DNA from: Eustoma russellianum
Taxonomy: Eukaryota > Streptophyta > Magnoliopsida > Gentianales > Gentianaceae
Assembly (NCBI GenBank): GCA_036186865.1
Contig: AP025054.1
Span: 21,741,318 to 21,805,317, forward strand
DNA length: 64,000 nt
Reading direction: 5' to 3'
Within the stretch, counting starts at the first letter, position 1. Each line of letters begins with the position of its first letter. The notes under the pieces are model-generated. The model saw only the letters and a program-made list of their open reading frames with translations, was not told the DNA's origin and did no database searches. The position numbers and the translations under genes were made by a program. Shown piece after piece: positions 24,695 through 36,795 of the stretch.

Positions 24695-25479
24695 CTGTAT
24701 CCAAGGTGAGGAAAGAAAAAGGAAAGCAGAAAAGAAGTAAACATTTGTTCAACAAGAAAAAAAAAAAACGTAGACACAAGCAACAGGTTTCTTTTTCACT
24801 TTTTGGTAAGTCAAGCAACAGCTTTCAGATTGCTGTTTCGTGTTATTAGCCAAGAAACGCGTTCCCTACATCATGAAAAGATGGCATCCTTCATCTACAC
24901 GTATGAGATCTAAAATGTGTCAATACCAATGTTGGCTCATCACTTTGATCATCATTCCTTCACACTAAAATTTTCATTGTAGTAAATATCAACTTTTAAG
25001 TGAAAGACAAATTGTTATGAAGAGCTAAAACTAAAATTATAGACATGGGAATAGGAATTCTCACTCATAAGCTTGTCTCTAGTTCCTTCTAAATGTTAAC
25101 CATTGTTATTGGGTCTCTTGGCCCAAACCCACCGCCACTCAGGTAGGTGCCCCAGGTCCGGCCATCCTTAGACTATTTGTGGCCAAGAGACAATCTTTCT
25201 TCCTGTTCAACTCACTCGGCGTCATTGTCCTTCTGTTTTTTACTGCCAATTTTATTCTTCGTTTGGCTGCTGTTTTTCTTCAGAAGCTCTGGACGTCTAA
25301 TTTCTTCTCCATCTTGAAGGTTCATGGGCAATGGAGTCAATGGATTGTGAGTTTAATTGTCATTGGAAACGAAACAGCAGGTAAGCAGGAGGGTAATTAT
25401 CCCTCATGCTACAAGGCCAGAGGGTAAGTTGGAAAACCTACTACCATATGGTAAAAAGGTATCCTGAACAGAAACGGAA
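24695..25479. other. Intron DNA of the AGD12-like gene
   Basis: Intron sequence next to the terminal exon. No gene or repeat family recognised; ordinary AT-rich DNA ending in the L1 remnant. Confidence 0.5.
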
Positions 25480-27982
25480 TTTAGGGGGTCCCTAAAAATT
25501 CAGATGGTGGAAGAGGGCAAGTTTCTCTTAAGATTTCAATCTGCGGAAGCAACACTGAGGGCTATGGAGGTCTAATCCCTTATGGTTTAAGGCAGCGAAA
25601 CAGTCTCCGACCACTTGTGTAGTAGGATGATCTTCTCAGACCTTGATCACCGAAAAGTCCATTCACAAACTTAAACTCCGTCCAGATCGGATATCCAGGA
25701 TTGGGCTTCCAGAACTGCTACCCCCAGACTCTCAGCAAGGGGTTTGCAGTACTCTATCTCGGAATTCTTAGGCAGCTGGGAAGTTATATTAGGAAAATCC
25801 CTATAGGTTGGAGTACAAGTGGTCCCCCCCCCCCTTTCACTACTTGTAAGTTCTTTGGGCACAGGATCAGTCATTGGTTGAAGAATGAAACAACCTGAGA
25901 AAGGGTCCATATCCAAAAGACTCCAAGGTCCTAAAACAAGTAGCCAGGTCTATGACAGGCCAAGCACTAGCAGTCAGCTTCATGATAGTGTAGCAGCCTA
26001 CCCAACGTGGTACTGAACCCAGGCATGATGCTAATGCTCTTCTGAAGTCTGTACTGGATACTTTTCCGAACAAACATCCAGTATTCCTAGTGGATGGTGA
26101 ACTTACTGAAAAGATGAAGGAAGAAGCGGCAAAGTCAATGGAGATATTCCCCAACAGGTTCCAAGCTTTAGTCGAACTTGAGACGGATAAGCAGAATGAA
26201 GTAATAACAGGGACAAACACAGAAATAGCTAGTATTAACGGGAAAAATTTGGCGGATGATCTGGATGGAGGCCTTTCTCCAAAATCTGGTGGCTAGAACT
26301 TCTGGGAGAAAGTAGAGGCATTGGAATAAGACGGTATCTGATACAAAATTGATGAAAACTTGCTGTTGGAACATCAGGGGTCTTAATGATCCTTAAAGCA
26401 ATAAGAATCAGACTGTAATTTCAAAAAGTTACAGCTCTAATGTTATGCCATATTGGTATTTTGTCTAAAACAGTCCTCAATGAATTTTCAGAATTTGGTA
26501 GGGTGGAACTCTCTCTTTATGAATGTGAAGTTCTGCAAGTCATGAGCAACGTAGAATAACTAATAAGAAAAGAAAAGAGTTTTCCTTCTATGGCTTAATG
26601 ATAGAGCGGGAGAAGAAACATTTGAAGCTGCCTTAAATACTTCATGAAAGTGCATCCCAGTTTTCTCATTGGCTTATTAAAAGAGGTTTTGTTGTAGTGT
26701 TGAACAATAAGGAAAAATATTGTGGTGATAACGTAAATAAGCTTGATGCATTTGAATTCCAAAATCGTTTGACGGAAGCTGATCTTGTGGACATCCCTGC
26801 TAAAGAATGCAAATTGAAGAAAACAGGAGAGCAAATACCTGATTGTTTGCTTCCAACATTTCTAGTAGGATTATAAGACTCCTATTATATCTGACCACTC
26901 CCTTGAACTACCATCTGAAGATTCGGGTCTTGATTTTGGCCTCCTTTCCTCAGGTTTATAAAAGGCACCAACCTTTTCTTGCTCACAATTGGGCAGGTTC
27001 GTATGAATGAGATGTAAAATACCTCTCCATAAGAAGTTGAAACAAATTAGAGGTCCTCTTAAGAAATTAATGTAGACCACCTCAGCAATACTTCTGCTAG
27101 GGCGGAAGAAGCTATACAGGATTGGTAGATCATTTAAAGAAGAATTCCATTTTTTTTTTTTTTTGTAATTAAGAAGAATTCTATTGAATGCTCATAGTAT
27201 CTCTACCCAAGATATGGAGAAGCAGATGTTAAAGACATACAGAATTAACATTTTTAGAAATCATTCTACAGGGAGAAATCCACAGGAAGGTAGCTGAAAA
27301 AGGGGAACAGAACTCGACCTTCTTTCACAGGAAAGCTAAGGCCCATAACGCGTCGAACTAGATTTTGAGACCATCTCGTAACTAGGATTCCATGATTGGA
27401 GACTTGTCCCTGCCCTCTCTGAAGGAAGCTCAACAACTGAACTTAGGAGAGAATGTGACTAGGAAAAAGATGGAGCTGTTGTTTGCGTGAAGGGTAATTG
27501 ATCCCCTTGAACTGACTATTATAGAGCTGAGCTTTCAAGTCTAGTTGGGAGGTGGTATGAAACTACCTTTTGAATGCCGTGGAATACTCTTCCCAGAACA
27601 ATTTCTGGTATTATCCCTTACACTGCACTTCCATTTCCTTCGTTCCAAAAGTGGAGGAGGCTATCAATATGAAGGACTACAGACGTATTTTTTTGTGGTC
27701 ATGTAATATACAAATATAACCTGTGTTTGCAAACAGAACCAGAATCGCACTTCTTGATTTGAAAGTCAAACTATGTAGCTTCTGTTAAAGAAAGACTCAT
27801 TCAGGTTAATATCATACTTATGCATGAATTCGTCCAACATGTGCAACAAAAGCTGATATCATGAAGGCCTTGAAAATTTCTGATGTATATTCTCGATGAA
27901 ATGAATTTCCCCTCGATCTTTGAAAAATGGATATGGACATGCATCTCCTTTGCTTCTTCCTGAATGAACTTGAAAGGCTACT
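25480..27982 (+). pseudogene. L1-type LINE remnant, 5' portion (ORF1 and ORF2 endonuclease to RT start)
   Basis: Decayed reading on + recovers plant L1 landmarks in order. There is a DUF4283-like ORF1 segment (GKFLLRFQSAEATLRAME near 25510; QNCYPQTLSK near 25710) and text NRFQALVELE near 26154. ORF2 endonuclease starts as CCWNIRGLNDP near 26360 and continues with LTEADLVDIPAKECK near 26770. The pre-RT motif EKGEQNSTFFHRKAKAHNAS lies near 27300-27355. RT starts as PKVEEAINMKDYRRI near 27640, followed by MNFPSIFEKWIWTCISF near 27900. Many stops and frameshifts. Antisense to the host gene and interrupted at 27982 by a solo LTR. Confidence 0.8.
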
Positions 27983-28326
27983 TGTGACGGAATTTGAAAT
28001 GCGATCGTAGCGTCGCGCAACGCGATCGAGATGAAATCTCCACCAGTACCGAAGCGAATAAATCACAACTCTAGAAAGTACGATACTTAAGCAATTAAAT
28101 AGACAAGCATTAAGACACAATGTTAGTTCATAATTAGGTAAAAAAAAAAGTGAAATAGGACATAGGATAAATAGTGAAGGTAAAATTGTAATACTTCCTT
28201 TCCATCTTCCTAGTTTGGCCGCCCCACCCCTTCTCCACGTACATTTTCTTCCAACCATTATATCATTCTTACACAAGTTGGTACTTTCTTACACAAATAT
28301 TTTTCTCTTTTCAGCCCACATACAAG

Positions 28327-28352
28327 ACAACAATTTCTCTCTCTCTCTCTCT
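28327..28352 (+). repeat. CT microsatellite
   Basis: A (TC)n run within a long pyrimidine-rich stretch of the LTR (28190-28980), which looks like LTR leader sequence rather than coding DNA. Confidence 0.8.
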
Positions 28353-29118
28353 CTTTTCCTCGAAATCTCGGCTGCAGCTAGGAGACAAAATATCTCCATC
28401 TTTTCCCACTTTCACTCTTCCCCACTATCCACCGTTATGCAAACCTCCCATCATCTCACTCTCTTTCCAACACATAAGACAAGACTACATCTCCTATTAC
28501 CCATAAAACTTTCGGCCATTACCTTTGGGTAAGAAAACTTTGCTTTTCTTTCACTCCACCTCACTCCTCCTACATTACTTCATCATTATTTCTTTAATTT
28601 TCCACCACTCAATATCCTTGCATGCTCCTTTTCTAACATTCTTTTTCCTTTCCAGCAAAGAACAATTTTCCATTCCCATCACACTAAAATATCTTGGCCA
28701 CAATCAAGAACCAAAGCCCCAACGTTACCCTTCTTCATATTGATTCCATTTCCAGAGGCAGAAAAATTATCTTCTCTCCTGAAACACCCCCTTTCCTCCC
28801 ACTCTCTCACTCTACCAAGCATTCTTTAACCCGTTCTATTTTTCTTCCATCCGAAGTTCACCCAAGCAAGGAGGAGGTGACTCCATCCTCATTCCACCAT
28901 TCCTTTCTCATTTCAACTAATTATCCTCAACAACTTCCTCCTTTCCACTTGAAACAAGATTGCCTTTCTCTTTCAAGTTTTCAACCGTGAGCAAGGCAAG
29001 AGGAGGCATACAAGCTTAAGGAGTTCTTTATCAACCTCAAACCGTGAGGTACAACAAGAAGGGAGGAGTTATCAAAGTTAAAGGAGTAGAAACCTACAAG
29101 GCTTTCTAAGGGCCGAGG

Positions 29119-29479
29119 TATAGAGAAATAGAGACCAAGATGTATAACTTTATGCATGAAGAGCACTTATTTAATACATGTACATATATTTGTATTTTAA
29201 ATATAGGAAAAAAGGGCCATACATGTTAAGCTGAAGGGCTGTCAACATCACCTTAAAAGGCCCCCACCCTGCACATTCGACCGTTGAAATTTGTCCGTTG
29301 GAGAAGGACATCTGCGCCGCTCTACCCTCTTCCTAACAAGTTCATGTATATATATATGTCATCTATGTGTAAATAGAAGCCAAGTGAAAGGTTCTCATCT
29401 GAGAACAAACAAGTCTGAATAATACATTTATATTCAGCCTCCAACATGTTCTTCAATATTTCTATTTAATATTTCTACA
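29119..29479 (+). repeat. 5' LTR of element A
   Basis: It begins TATAGAGAAATAGAGACC and ends AATATTTCTACA. Compared with the 3' LTR it has about 10 extra bases at the start and a 2-bp length change in each of two TA/TG-rich spots. Two CCGTT boxes lie at 29281 and 29295. Confidence 0.85.
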
Positions 29480-29491
29480 TGGTATCAGAGC
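29480..29491 (+). promoter_or_regulatory. Primer binding site of element A (tRNA-Met)
   Basis: TGGTATCAGAGC directly follows the LTR CA end; complementary to the 3' end of initiator tRNA-Met. Confidence 0.9.
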
Positions 29492-29819
29492 CATGACCTA
29501 GAAGAAGAAGAAGATGTTATTGATGAAGAAAACATACCTGTTGAAGCCTCAACGAAAACATACCCTGTTGAAGAAAACATACTGTAGCTTCAACAGAGTC
29601 TTCAAAGTTTTAGAACTTCCTCAACGAACATTTTTCAACAAGGCCACAAACATTTCTCCAGTCAACAAACATCATTGTAAAACATCAAGCTCCAGAGGTG
29701 GCCACCGTCTGCTAACAAGCAGATAAGTCTTTAAATTTCAGCAAGCAAAGTTTTTAAAGAAAAAAAAATTTTAGAGAAGTTTCCTACAAGTTTATCTCCA
29801 TTGATATTTATGTTTTCAA

Positions 29820-30320
29820 GGCCATAGAACAATTTCTTAGTGACTATTAAGTCATAAAATTTTCAATAGGCTACAGTGCCTACAAATTTCTTCAAAAAGG
29901 CCATATAGCCTCAAATGTTTCAATGGCCATAGAGCTATAAATTCTTCAGGGCAATCGACCCTATTCTTCTAACTGGCCACAGAGCCTTGGCTAAGAGCCG
30001 GAACAATTCATCAAGGCCATAGAGCCACAAACTCTTATCAAGACCAAAGAGTCTTCAAGGCCATAGAGCCGCAAATCTTTAAAAGGCCATTGAGCCGAAA
30101 AATCTTCAAGAGGTCATAGAACCTTGGTCATAGAGCCGGAAAAATTCAAACAAATCTTTTCTTGAATAGGCTATGAAGAGCCTTGGCAGAAAGCCGGAAT
30201 CTTTTTCAATAGGCTATGAAGAGCCTTGACCATAGAGCTGAAATCTTTTCAAAGTATTCAATAGGCCATAAAGAGCCATAAATTTCAAGGCCATTGAGTC
30301 ATCTTCAAAGGCCGGAGAGT
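29820..30320 (+). repeat. Degenerate GGCCATAGAGCC short-repeat array in element A
   Basis: Words such as GGCCATAGAGCC, AGGCTATGAAGAGCC and GGCCATTGAGCC recur more than a dozen times in 500 bp, spaced roughly 25-50 bp apart with AAATCTTTTCAA-like spacers. A homologous stretch is present in element B at about 61640-61790. Confidence 0.75.
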
Positions 30321-30854
30321 CACAAAGTATTTCATAATAACTGAGATTGAGACATCTTCAGTACCACTGTGTTCATACCCACTTCAGAGCTATTGACTCA
30401 AAATATGAGAATATCATTATTTGTCTACAAACAATCTATTTTCTTTATCATCAAAACTGTTCTTCTCATGAAGATCTCATTATACTGCAATCTTTTACAT
30501 ATACATCCATTGTTGCTGCTTCAACTCCTATATTCAGCAAGATCCAAGTGATGGGCAAGAGCAAAGAAAGAAAATATCACATTTTTTGGAGTAGAAAAGT
30601 TTTCATCATCTCCTTCGACTGAAAAGATCATGTTGAAATGAGAAGTTCCATATTCTTCGTCTTCTCGAACACGGTTTTCTGAAGTGCTTCTACATTTCTC
30701 TACACGGTTTTTTTTTCCATATTTGTTGGTAATTTTTTACATGGCATACAACATATTTTCCACTATTTTTTTCCCTTCATGCAAGTTGGCCACTTGGCCA
30801 CTACAAGCTTTTTATTTTTTATTTCCCTCAATCTGTGAGGAGGCTCACATGCAC

Positions 30855-31038
30855 GGATCCGGATCTCCTGACCCCCCTCCCCGTGACCCCCTCCGCGACC
30901 GCCCGACACGTGGCAGCAGGAGGGGGTTGTGAGGCTGGGTGAGAGTCACTCGCACCCAGCCTCACCACCCCACCCCGCTGCCACGTGTCGGGCGGTCGCG
31001 GAGGGGGTCACGGGGAGGGGGTTAGGTGATCTCATTCG
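30855..31038. mobile_element. Foldback MITE, Mutator-like, copy 2 (184 bp)
   Basis: It is flanked by a perfect 9-bp duplication CACATGCAC (30846-30854 and 31039-31047). The two halves are near-perfect reverse complements, including a GC-rich arm of about 48 bases and an inner hairpin, leaving a loop of only some 11 bases. Each arm contains ACACGTGGC. It is the best-preserved of the three copies and is inserted in element A. Confidence 0.92.
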
Positions 31039-31261
31039 CACATGCACAGCCGCTGGGAACACATGGCCCCTCCACTTGTGGTACACTTCTATCAAATTGT
31101 GGGAACTTTTAACATATTTTATTACCACTTGGTGTTTTTTACTTTTACATCCCATCCATTTTTCATTCTGCAGGATAGGACCACAACTTTAACCCATTCT
31201 GTCAAATCCTTCGTACCCCTCTTTCCATCAAGTTCACTTTTTACTTCTCTCTGAAACTTTC

Positions 31262-31445
31262 GGGTTGGGATCTCCTCACCACGCGGTGAGTCACCGCGCG
31301 GTCCACAGCGCGACACGTGGCATCAGGTGGGGGCGGTGAGGCTGGATGAGGATAACCCTCATCTAGCCTCACCACCCTCCCCTGTTGCCACGTGTCACGC
31401 GGTGACGCGTGCGGTGAGGGAGTGGGGGTGAGGAGATTTGAACCC
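31262..31445. mobile_element. Foldback MITE, Mutator-like, copy 3 (184 bp)
   Basis: Arms start GGGTTGGGATCTCCTCACC and end with the complement GGTGAGGAGATTTGAACCC. The flanking 9-bp duplication is GAAACTTTC (31253-31261) and GAAACTTCC (31446-31454), with one mismatch. ACACGTGGC is present in both arms. Also inside element A, 223 bp from copy 2. Confidence 0.9.
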
Positions 31446-33736
31446 GAAACTTCCATCTATGCTTTCCTCTTCTGAGACATCATCTTTGAAAATTTGTTCT
31501 ATGTGATTCGATTCTAAAGGAAAAAAAATATTTTTAAAGAACATCAGAGCCATTGAGCTCGAATTTGAAATTCTGAGTTACGATTCTAAGATATGTTTTT
31601 TGATTGTGTTCAATCGATTGAAAATTTATTTAATTCTGATTCTATCTGAAAGAATCTGTGCCACCAATTTCATTTTTCTGTTAATATCGGATTCTTGAGC
31701 TCACGTTTAATAAGTGCATGTTCAATTCTGAGGCAGCATCTTTGCTGTAAGAAAATTTGTTATCTATAATTCTGAAAAAAAAATTGTCATTCGGAAAAAT
31801 ATGAGCTTGCAGTTGATTTCTGGATTTGTTTTCTGTTCAAAGTCAAACTAGGCATTCAGATCCCTGAACTGCATGCATATTCTTGATTGTGATGTTCCTA
31901 ACTCTCTGAATTCTGAGACTCTGTTATGGTCTAAGTCTAATTTCTGAAACCCGGTTGTGCCCTAAATTCAAATGCGGCCTATGATTGAGTAATTTATACC
32001 TGCTGATCTTGAGAAATTCTTGAGTAATCGATCTATTTCTGGTTTCTCTGTGTTCGAAATCAAGTTGTGCACCCTTGCATGTGTATCTTTGCTTGGAAGA
32101 TTTGATTTTGCCTTCCTTTCTGAGAAATTATCAAGAACCAAAGTATTTCATTTGTTGTGAAAAAATAGAGCCTCCTTTCGTCCTTGTTCTTGTTCAAGTA
32201 AGATCTTGATTGGGGTTTAAATTCCCACATGGTATTTTTGAGTACATGTGAGTCTCTGTTGCATGTTCAAATTTGTATTTGTGATTTCAAACTCTGTTCA
32301 AAGATTGAGTTGAATTTGAGTGTCTTAGCTCTGTTTTTCAGCTGTAGCCTCGAAAGGCTGTGAATCTGAAGTATATTGTTTGTCAATAGAAACATCTGAG
32401 AGGCTCGAGTGTATTGTAAATTTGCATGCAAGCTCCCGTCTGTACCATTTGGAACAAAATTTTTTATCTGTGTTACTAGTCTGCACTCCCTCGAAATTGC
32501 TTCCATATGATCAATTGCAAACATTTTGTTATCAAAAATAATCTATGCATCTACTGTGCCTACTTGATGGCTTGTTCTGTCTTCAATTTTTGTTACTAAC
32601 TGTGTATGTTATGTGTGTATTTTTTGATTAGAACATTCTTGATATTTATTATTCCGTGTCAAGACATGGGTGGTCTCGGAATTTCCATTGTTTGATTAAA
32701 TAAATTGATGGTGCCTTTGACATGTAGCTGATCTGTTTTATGACATAATGATAGTAAACCACATACGTTCTTTTATGACTTATTGCTTGTTGTCACTTAA
32801 AACTTAATACTATGGCCTGATACTCCAATTTCCAGTGCTAATGCACGTGTCTGACATTGTTATGGACCTTGTTTTTTCTTTTGATTGATCTTGGTATGTG
32901 AAGGGCTTGTTGTCTGAAGGAAGATGAGTCATTTGTACTGATATTGCAAATGGAGTTACTAATATAGGCTGCATTATGTGGATTGATACTCGGACATCAA
33001 GTCCTGTAGGTATATATGTATGTAATGCTATGAATGTTCACTGTGTAATTTGTGGTTTATGCCCTGTTAATATAATTATTTACACAAAATTGTTACATCA
33101 ATTCTTCTTCAATAATGCTTCCATAATGCTTATAATGATATGTCTAATGACTATTATTTTTCCGAAAGCAACCATGACTTGCAGAATATATGATGATTTG
33201 TGCCTTGGTCTGTTTCTAAAACTGATTCCTCAATTTGAATGATTGCCTTAAGACAATTAATCCCTAATGTGAGCATGATAACAAAATAAGGTTATTTGGT
33301 TAAATAACAGATGTTCTTCATTGATTGTTTGTATAATATGACACCGTATGGGTTCCTTCTACATACGTACTTCTCTTTTCCAAAACTATATGTGATTCAT
33401 TAGTCTTCAGAAATTGTTATTTGAATGTCTTTGTGGCATGATCTATCTACCCTGCCAATCAAAGTTCCTGTGAGCTAAAGATTGAAATTGTGTCAAACCT
33501 TATATTATCTTTGTGCTATGACATAATTAGATTTCATACCATCATAAATCTGCTTGTTGGATTTATTATTTTTTGTTCTACTGCTCTAACGGGGCATGAA
33601 AGACTTGTTTTTTCTTGATCTCTGTTGTAAAACAAGGAAAAGAAATGGTGGCAGTGTTTTTCCAACTCCTGGATCCAGAAGGGAGTTATTGGATTCTCCT
33701 CATAACAAGCTTGTCTTCCATTGATGACTCCTGGAC

Positions 33737-34153
33737 TGCAGGAATCCCGTTTCTTGTTGCAGGTGTCCAAAAGCAGAAACCAGGAGCTGACCCATTTTTA
33801 TTGCAGGATGGAAGCTGTTTTTGCACTAAACCTTGTTTTGCAGGTTCTACACAACTTGGAGCTTATACTAACATTTATGCAGGAATTGACACACTTATGG
33901 TGCCAACACTACCAGCCATAAATTTGTTTTTGGTCTGACAGTTTTACTACAGGAGTTTTCTGACATTGTAGGGTATTTAAAAACTCTACGTATGGCTCGA
34001 ACAGGAGTCTCATCACTCAACTTCGGAGTCCAAGGAGGATATTAATATGTTTCTCAATTGCCGAAGCAAAACATTACCTGGAATTCTACTCTGATTATTA
34101 CAGGATAAACCTTTGCAGGATAGAAGCAGTTCTACTAACTCTTGTTTTGCAGG
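33737..34153 (+). repeat. TGCAGG array in element A
   Basis: Seven TGCAGG words lie at 33737, 33758, 33802, 33839, 33878, 34114 and 34148, most after a T-rich run and in contexts such as CTTTGCAGG or TTTTGCAGG, resembling plant 3' splice acceptors. The array ends about 210 bp before the polypurine tract. Element B has the same feature in the same place. Confidence 0.75.
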
Positions 34154-34360
34154 TACTTTAGGGAGAAGTGTTGAATCTCAGCAGGATTAGGCAAGGGCAG
34201 GAATTGGACACAGGCGTTAATTCAAGGATTAGGCAAGGGCAGGAATTGGACACAGGCGTTAATTCAACCAGGCATAAAGCATTCAAAGATTTGGGAAAGG
34301 CATTCCTACTCAAGATGAAAATTGCAAACTTAGTCGCATTGTCCCACGCACTACACTAAG

Positions 34361-34719
34361 TTTGAGGGGGAGTAGAGACGAGGATGTATAACTTTATGCA
34401 TGAAGAGCACTTATTTAATACATGTACATATATTTGTATTTTAAATATAGGAAAAAAGGGCCATACATGTTAAGCTGAAGGGCTGTCAACATCAACTTAA
34501 AAGGCCCCCACCCTGCACATTCGACCGTTGAAATTTGTCCGTTGGAGAAGGACATCTGCGCCGCTCTACCCTCTTCCTAACAAGTTCATGTATATATATG
34601 TCATCTGTGTAAATAGAAGCCAAGTGAAAGGTTCTCATCTGAGAACAAACAAGTCTGAATAATACATTTATATTCAGCCTCCAACATGTTCTTCAATATT
34701 TCTCTTTAATATTTCTACA
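34361..34719 (+). repeat. Polypurine tract and 3' LTR of element A
   Basis: TTTGAGGGGGAG at 34361-34372 is followed by the LTR (34373-34719), which begins TAGAGACGAGGATG and ends TTCTACA. The start is about 10 bases shorter than in the 5' LTR. Confidence 0.85.
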
Positions 34720-36632
34720 CGAGGGCCTCTTCCAAGAGGAAAAAGAAGAAATCTTCTCTCCTTTTTGGTTAAGATTCAAGGACAAAGGCAAGTCTCTCTT
34801 CCTAGTTTCTTCATGCTAGTTAAAAAGAGAGTCTCTTAAGTTAAGATCTAGTAATGCACTAGATTAAAAGTGAAGATTGTTCTATGAACACTACAACCGA
34901 GTATATGCATAAATTGTATGATTTTAGTATAGTCTTCACCTATGTGCACAATTATGAAGATGGTGATATGTGAAATCGTCTTGCATGACAAATTTAAGAT
35001 AGATGAAGGTCATATATATATGTTTGCATGCATCCTTCTCATGACTACTATCTTTGTCATAACATTCCTCTTCATTTCTATGATTTTTACTAACATGCAT
35101 AACCTTGATGATGAGGGTGTATAAACGTGTGTATGTATAGATAGATATAGTTATCACGTTTGCACCTAAAAGTGAAGAAAAAAAAATAAAACAAAGATCA
35201 TTCATTTGGGTGTTTTGAAAATTTCGGTCAAATGACCTAAAAAAATAATAATAAAAATAATAAGATAAAATAGGCCATGATGATGACCTCAGGAGGAATG
35301 TGTACATGTATTAATGCATTTCCCACATAATGTAGTACATAGTAAGAAGAAATATAAAAAAGGGTACTTTGGGTGTGTACGGTCAGTTGGTCATTTTCTT
35401 TTGTGATTAAATAGTTTGACTAGTGGTGGGTCTAATTGTATAGGTATCCTAATATGTAAATGATGTAATGAATAAATGCATAGGTATTGCATGGGAATAA
35501 CAAGTGATGTGTATATATGGGTTGAATTTGGTGATTATTAGAATATAAATGCATGTATACAAGTATGTTGTAGAAGGTGTATATTTAAGGTGTATATTTC
35601 CCTTCAATTCGGCCAAATGGCCTCTTATGTGTAAATCTGTTATTTTAAGAATCTCTATGCGTAAATACTTGTAATTTGTTGTAGATATAAAGCTAACAAG
35701 AGGTGATAGAAAAGTGTGTACGTGTGCCTATGGGTGTATATAATTTCGACCATAGTGGCCTTTAAATACCATAATGATAACTCTCTAAGTTGTTTAATGA
35801 TTAAATATACATATAAATAACTTGATTTAGCCATGCACCTAAAATATACTAAAGTGTATAAATGTAGGAATGTGTATCTTGTGATTTCGGCCAGGAAGCC
35901 AAAGTTACGGATTAAATGATATTTATGTACGCATAACAAAAAGTATAATGTAAAAATATACATTGTTTTGGTTTAACCAATTAAGAAATGAATACGCAAA
36001 CGAATTAAGGAGGTGGCCATTAAGAAAAAGGTTATTTTGAGAAAAGCCAAGAAATTACCCAAGAAAGGATATAATAGAAAGTTTCCCTAAGTATACGATA
36101 CGGTTAATGAGCCAACTCTAGTATTAAGCCATGAATGTATAGGACACGCAAAACCATCTATTACCGAGTATTCTTTCTTGTATACGCCGAAGAAATTTCA
36201 AAAGTGACATGTTCATCTCATTGTGCACTTTTTTACGGAAAATGATTATCATGTACACGTTTTTAAAAGAGTTTTCCACGACATGTTGGCGTGCTTTTTA
36301 TTGCACGAGATGTTTAAAATGATTTTTATTTACGAATTGTACCCTGTGTCGACTGACTCCATATGAGACTCTTATGCTGTCACGACAGCTCATGTTTATG
36401 TTAAAGGCCGCCTGACATCGGGTGTAGTGGTGAGGATGTCAGGGGCAACTTATGTATGTTACACCTCCTTATGGGTGTTTATGTTGATATGTCCGCTCCG
36501 TGACATCGTAATCTAGGTGAGAGGTTAGGTGTCATGGGAGCGAGTTTATGTTACGTCTGGCTGAGTGTAACATCGTGTCTGGGACCCAGGATCTGTGCCA
36601 TTCACGTCCCCATTAGCCTACATAAGCATGAT

Positions 36633-36795
36633 GTAACACTGAGGTAGGACCATCGGGATTCATGGACAGTATGTTGGCTATTTGAGGAGTCACCAGTAGT
36701 CTACGTGCGTATGAGTAACACCGTGGTTGGACCACGGGATTCATAGACGGCGCTGGGGGCTATTCGGGGAGCTCAGTCGGTGACTCTTGTGTACG
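36633..36795 (+). repeat. 81-bp tandem repeat, two diverged copies, in the large LTR
   Basis: GTAACAC(T/C)G(A/T)GG starts recur at 36633 and 36714, each followed by a GGACCA...GGGATTCAT(G/A)GAC block. Confidence 0.65.

Larger units (their letters stand above)
29119..34719 (+). mobile_element. Non-autonomous LTR retrotransposon A (5601 bp)
   Basis: It has 5' LTR 29119-29479, tRNA-Met primer site 29480-29491, polypurine tract 34361-34372 and 3' LTR 34373-34719, flanked by a perfect 5-bp duplication CGAGG (29114-29118 and 34720-34724). LTR ends are TA...CA. The two LTRs differ by only a few substitutions and short indels, so insertion is fairly recent. The interior has no gag or pol reading; it holds a short-repeat array, two MITEs and a TGCAGG array. 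Element B at 57876 shares the LTR ends, polypurine tract and interior motifs, so they form one family that must use proteins supplied by another element. Confidence 0.88.

Noticed and set aside
24394..24849. Plus-strand open frame of 151 codons
   Set aside because: It is the antisense shadow of the conserved AGD12-like terminal exon on -.
30929..31456. Overlapping open frames on both strands around 30.9-31.5 kb
   Set aside because: They lie across the two GC-rich foldback MITEs, whose inverted arms create open frames on both strands; no protein similarity.
33615..33938. Open frame of 107 codons in element A
   Set aside because: It crosses the TGCAGG array, has no recognisable similarity and no suitable leader; treated as non-coding.
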